Positions 62,230 to 64,000 of a DNA stretch of 64,000 bases are shown here, piece by piece. The notes beneath the pieces were generated by a model. It made no database searches. It saw only the letters and a list, made by a program, of their open reading frames with translations, and was not told where the DNA came from. Each line of letters begins with the position of its first letter. Position 1 is the first letter of the stretch. Origin of the DNA: Ambrosia x helenae (Eukaryota > Streptophyta > Magnoliopsida > Asterales > Asteraceae); NCBI GenBank assembly GCA_030844895.1, contig JAUTDX010001482.1, positions 1-64,000 on the forward strand, given 5' to 3'. The position numbers were made by a program, and so were the translations under genes.

Positions 62230-62645
62230 TTTGGTTTTGAGTGGGTTGGATATTGATATTATAGTTATGCATTTTTTTAGAGTTTATGTATTGAATATTG
62301 ATATTAGAGTTATGCATTTTTTTAGAGTTTAGTATTGAATATTGATATTAGAGTTATGCATTTTTTAGCCTTTATAATAGGTGTTAATATTAGAGTTATA
62401 CATTATTTTAGGTTAAGTACCAATATTATATGTGAGATTTACATTTTTTTAGCCTTTAGGATAGGTATTAATATTAGAGTTACATTGAAGTTATACATTG
62501 TTTTATGTTAGGTGTTAGCATTGGAGTTGTACACTGTTTTAGATTAGGTATTAATATTAGAGTTATACATTGTTTTAGGTTAGATGTTAACATTAGAATT
62601 ATATACTATTTTAGATTAGGTGTTAACATTGTAGTTATACATTGT
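62230..62645. repeat. Degenerate ~50-bp tandem repeat in the Helitron
   Basis: Seven or more variants of GATATTAGAGTTATGCATT or TTAGAGTTATACATT, each followed by TTTTAG and ending in TATTGAATATT or GGTGTTAATATT. The period is about 50-60 bp, and it decays from left to right. Confidence 0.85.
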
Positions 62646-62759
62646 TAATTGTTAAGCTTTCCTGCATGTAAATGTGAAGTGCACCAGTCTATTTAATATG
62701 TAAAGTTGATGTGTCATATTAGATTTGTCAACCCGGGACGTTCCCGGGGTATAATCTAG

Positions 62760-62890
62760 TAATAAAATAAAAACAAAACAAAACGCGAAATTCTTTCTTC
62801 ACGTGTAAAGGCCGAGGCCCAAAACACAACAGAGGGCTGCGAATATTAATTGGATAACAGAGGTCATATTATTATTCGGAGGGGGCCGCT
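62760..62890. other. Host LTR sequence between Helitron and MITE
   Basis: Includes AAAACAAAACAAAACGCG and GAGGCCCAAAACACAACAG. No gene seen. Confidence 0.4.
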
Positions 62891-62900
62891 TAGAAGATTA

Positions 62901-63275
62901 GAGTAAAGATCAAATACATATAGTTTTTTTGTAAGAACTGTGAGAATCAAAGGGGGTAAAAAAATTTATTTATTTTTTAGAATTTTTTTTCCCATGTGCT
63001 TAAACATTCTTTCTAGATGAATAATACAAAAAAAAAATTAAAAAAATTTTTTTTTGAGTGTAATTAGGTCATTAAGGTAAATACATTAGTTTACACTAGA
63101 GTAATTATGTAATTACTCTACACGTAATTACTCCACACCAAATTTTTTTTTTTATATAGTTTTCAATACTATAATACATGTTTAACAATATGGGGAAAAA
63201 AAAATTAAAAAAAAATACCCTCCTTTGATTCTCACAGTTCTTACCAAAAAAACTATTTGTACCGGATCTTTCCTC
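62901..63275. mobile_element. Mutator-type MITE, 375 bp, perfect 10-bp target duplication
   Basis: The left end GAGTAAAGATC..AGTTTTTTTGTAAGAACTG and the inverse of the right end (GAGGAAAGATCC..AGTTTTTTTGGTAAGAACTG) form inverted repeats of about 55 bp. TAGAAGATTA flanks it exactly at 62891-62900 and 63276-63285. The interior is A/T homopolymer-rich with no coding capacity. Ten-base duplications and G-initial ends fit Mutator-type elements. The perfect duplication suggests a fairly recent insertion. Confidence 0.9.
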
Positions 63276-64000
63276 TAGAAGATTATTATTGGAAGAGGAC
63301 TCGAGGAGCGAAATAATTATTTGGAGGTGGAGAGCCACATCGGGGAGCCGCAATACGATTGAGGGAAGAATTAATATTATTCTTAAGCGGCAGACAAATA
63401 TTAGAAGGCTGCACAAACCACCTTCTAGGAAGCAGCATAAGAAGAAAAAAAAGGGAAGGAGGTCAAGGGTTAAAGCATTGGTGCGAGCACGGGTCGGTTC
63501 TATTTCAATTATTTATTATTTATTTATTTGAAACCCGTAGTGAACACCATGAATATGTTTTGCTTTTCTTGTTTTGATTTTATCATGACTTTTAGAGGCT
63601 AAACCTTGATGCTACCTAGGTTAAAGACGATTGCACTTGAATGATTTATTTTCTTTTGGTTTTGGAACTTTTGGTTGTGGGTGAATTTTAAAGTAAAGAA
63701 CTCTTTATTTTCTGGTTTGATGTATATGCGTATTTAGTTTTGTTTAATTAATTTTTATAAACTCCACTTGCGTTTTTGTGAATGTCTTTCATGTATGAAT
63801 GCGGGTTAGGTTGCGGACTGGGTGTTAGCAACTAGTTTATGGTTAATTTCTGCAGGTTATCCATAGGAGTTGTAATTGTTAGTTAGATAATTCTAAGTGT
63901 TCTACCAATTCTCAATAGCTGTAAGGTGCGAGATTGTTGGTCTGTCTAGGATGTAAAATTGCCTAGATCTAGAGGCTTTGTGGGAAGATCTTCCTAGTTT

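Larger units (their letters stand above)
60399..62759 (+). mobile_element. Non-autonomous Helitron, 2361 bp
   Basis: It begins TCTATACATATAATAAACC directly after an A. It ends with CTAG (62756-62759) directly before a T, as expected for insertion between A and T without target duplication. Seven bases before CTAG is a perfect 7-bp hairpin, CCCGGGA-CGT-TCCCGGG (62732-62748). The left part has inverted words around GCCACGTGGCATGCCATGTG. No Rep/helicase frame is present. It carries a gene-like interior and a tandem-repeat block near the 3' end, both common in plant Helitrons. Confidence 0.9.
60088..64000 (+). mobile_element. Probable long LTR (Ty3/Gypsy Tat-like?) interrupting the array, 5' part
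   Basis: Similarity to the array ends at the T of TGATGTATTGTAAAATACA, so the new element starts with TG as LTRs do. The text resembles long plant Tat/Ogre-type LTRs: T-rich stretches, a GTAGGTGTTCAAGGACG leader-like part near 60270, and GGCTAAACCTTGATGCTACC near 63596. That resemblance is from memory and weak. Subtracting the nested Helitron and MITE leaves about 1.2 kb, and no CA end or primer site is reached before the window ends. The unnested parts (60088-60398, 62760-62890, 63286-64000) hold short open frames only. Confidence 0.45.

Noticed and set aside
63105..63577. Short overlapping frames at the right end
   Set aside because: They cross the MITE boundary or its target duplication and are explained by low-complexity sequence.

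Overview
The window is AT-rich eukaryotic DNA from a flowering plant. The evidence is Ty1/copia LTR retrotransposon remnants with a plant initiator-Met primer site (TGGTATCAGAGC), a Helitron, Mutator-type MITEs, and the near absence of long open frames. The gag architecture (UBN2-like domain, long acidic and coiled-coil spacer, late CCHC knuckle) resembles copia elements I associate with Asteraceae, but that assignment is an impression. I see no intact host gene, rRNA, tRNA or CRISPR array.

Positions 1-60087 are a tandem array of a roughly 15.2 kb unit. Copies: U1 1-15172, U2 15173-30521, U3a 30522-43292 (broken at its right end), U3b 43293-52595 (broken at its left end) and U4 52596-60087 (about 5.9 kb deleted inside, cut at the right by another element). 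U1, U2 and U3a are nearly identical; U3b and U4 are clearly more diverged. The unit start is set by the window edge, so its phase is arbitrary.

A full unit reads, left to right: a degenerate module; a dead copia gag on the minus strand, with its leader, primer-binding site and 5' LTR; a copia integrase fragment on the minus strand; a block with a 52-bp duplication; a conserved block holding a 62-codon cysteine-rich open frame; four or five degenerate 0.4-1 kb modules; a solo copia LTR with a 5-bp target-site duplication; an (ATTACATCAC)n minisatellite; a 351-bp Mutator-type MITE; and about 2.5 kb of unassigned sequence. The transposable elements sit at the same place in every unit, so they predate amplification.

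From 60088 the array is interrupted by what looks like a long LTR starting TG. A 2361-bp non-autonomous Helitron (60399-62759) is nested in it and carries what looks like a fragment of a KUP/HAK potassium-transporter gene. A 375-bp Mutator-type MITE (62901-63275) with a perfect 10-bp target-site duplication is also nested there. Everything recognisable is repetitive or broken. The parts most worth following are the array, its recombination breakpoints, and the cysteine-rich frame whose only differences between diverged copies are synonymous.
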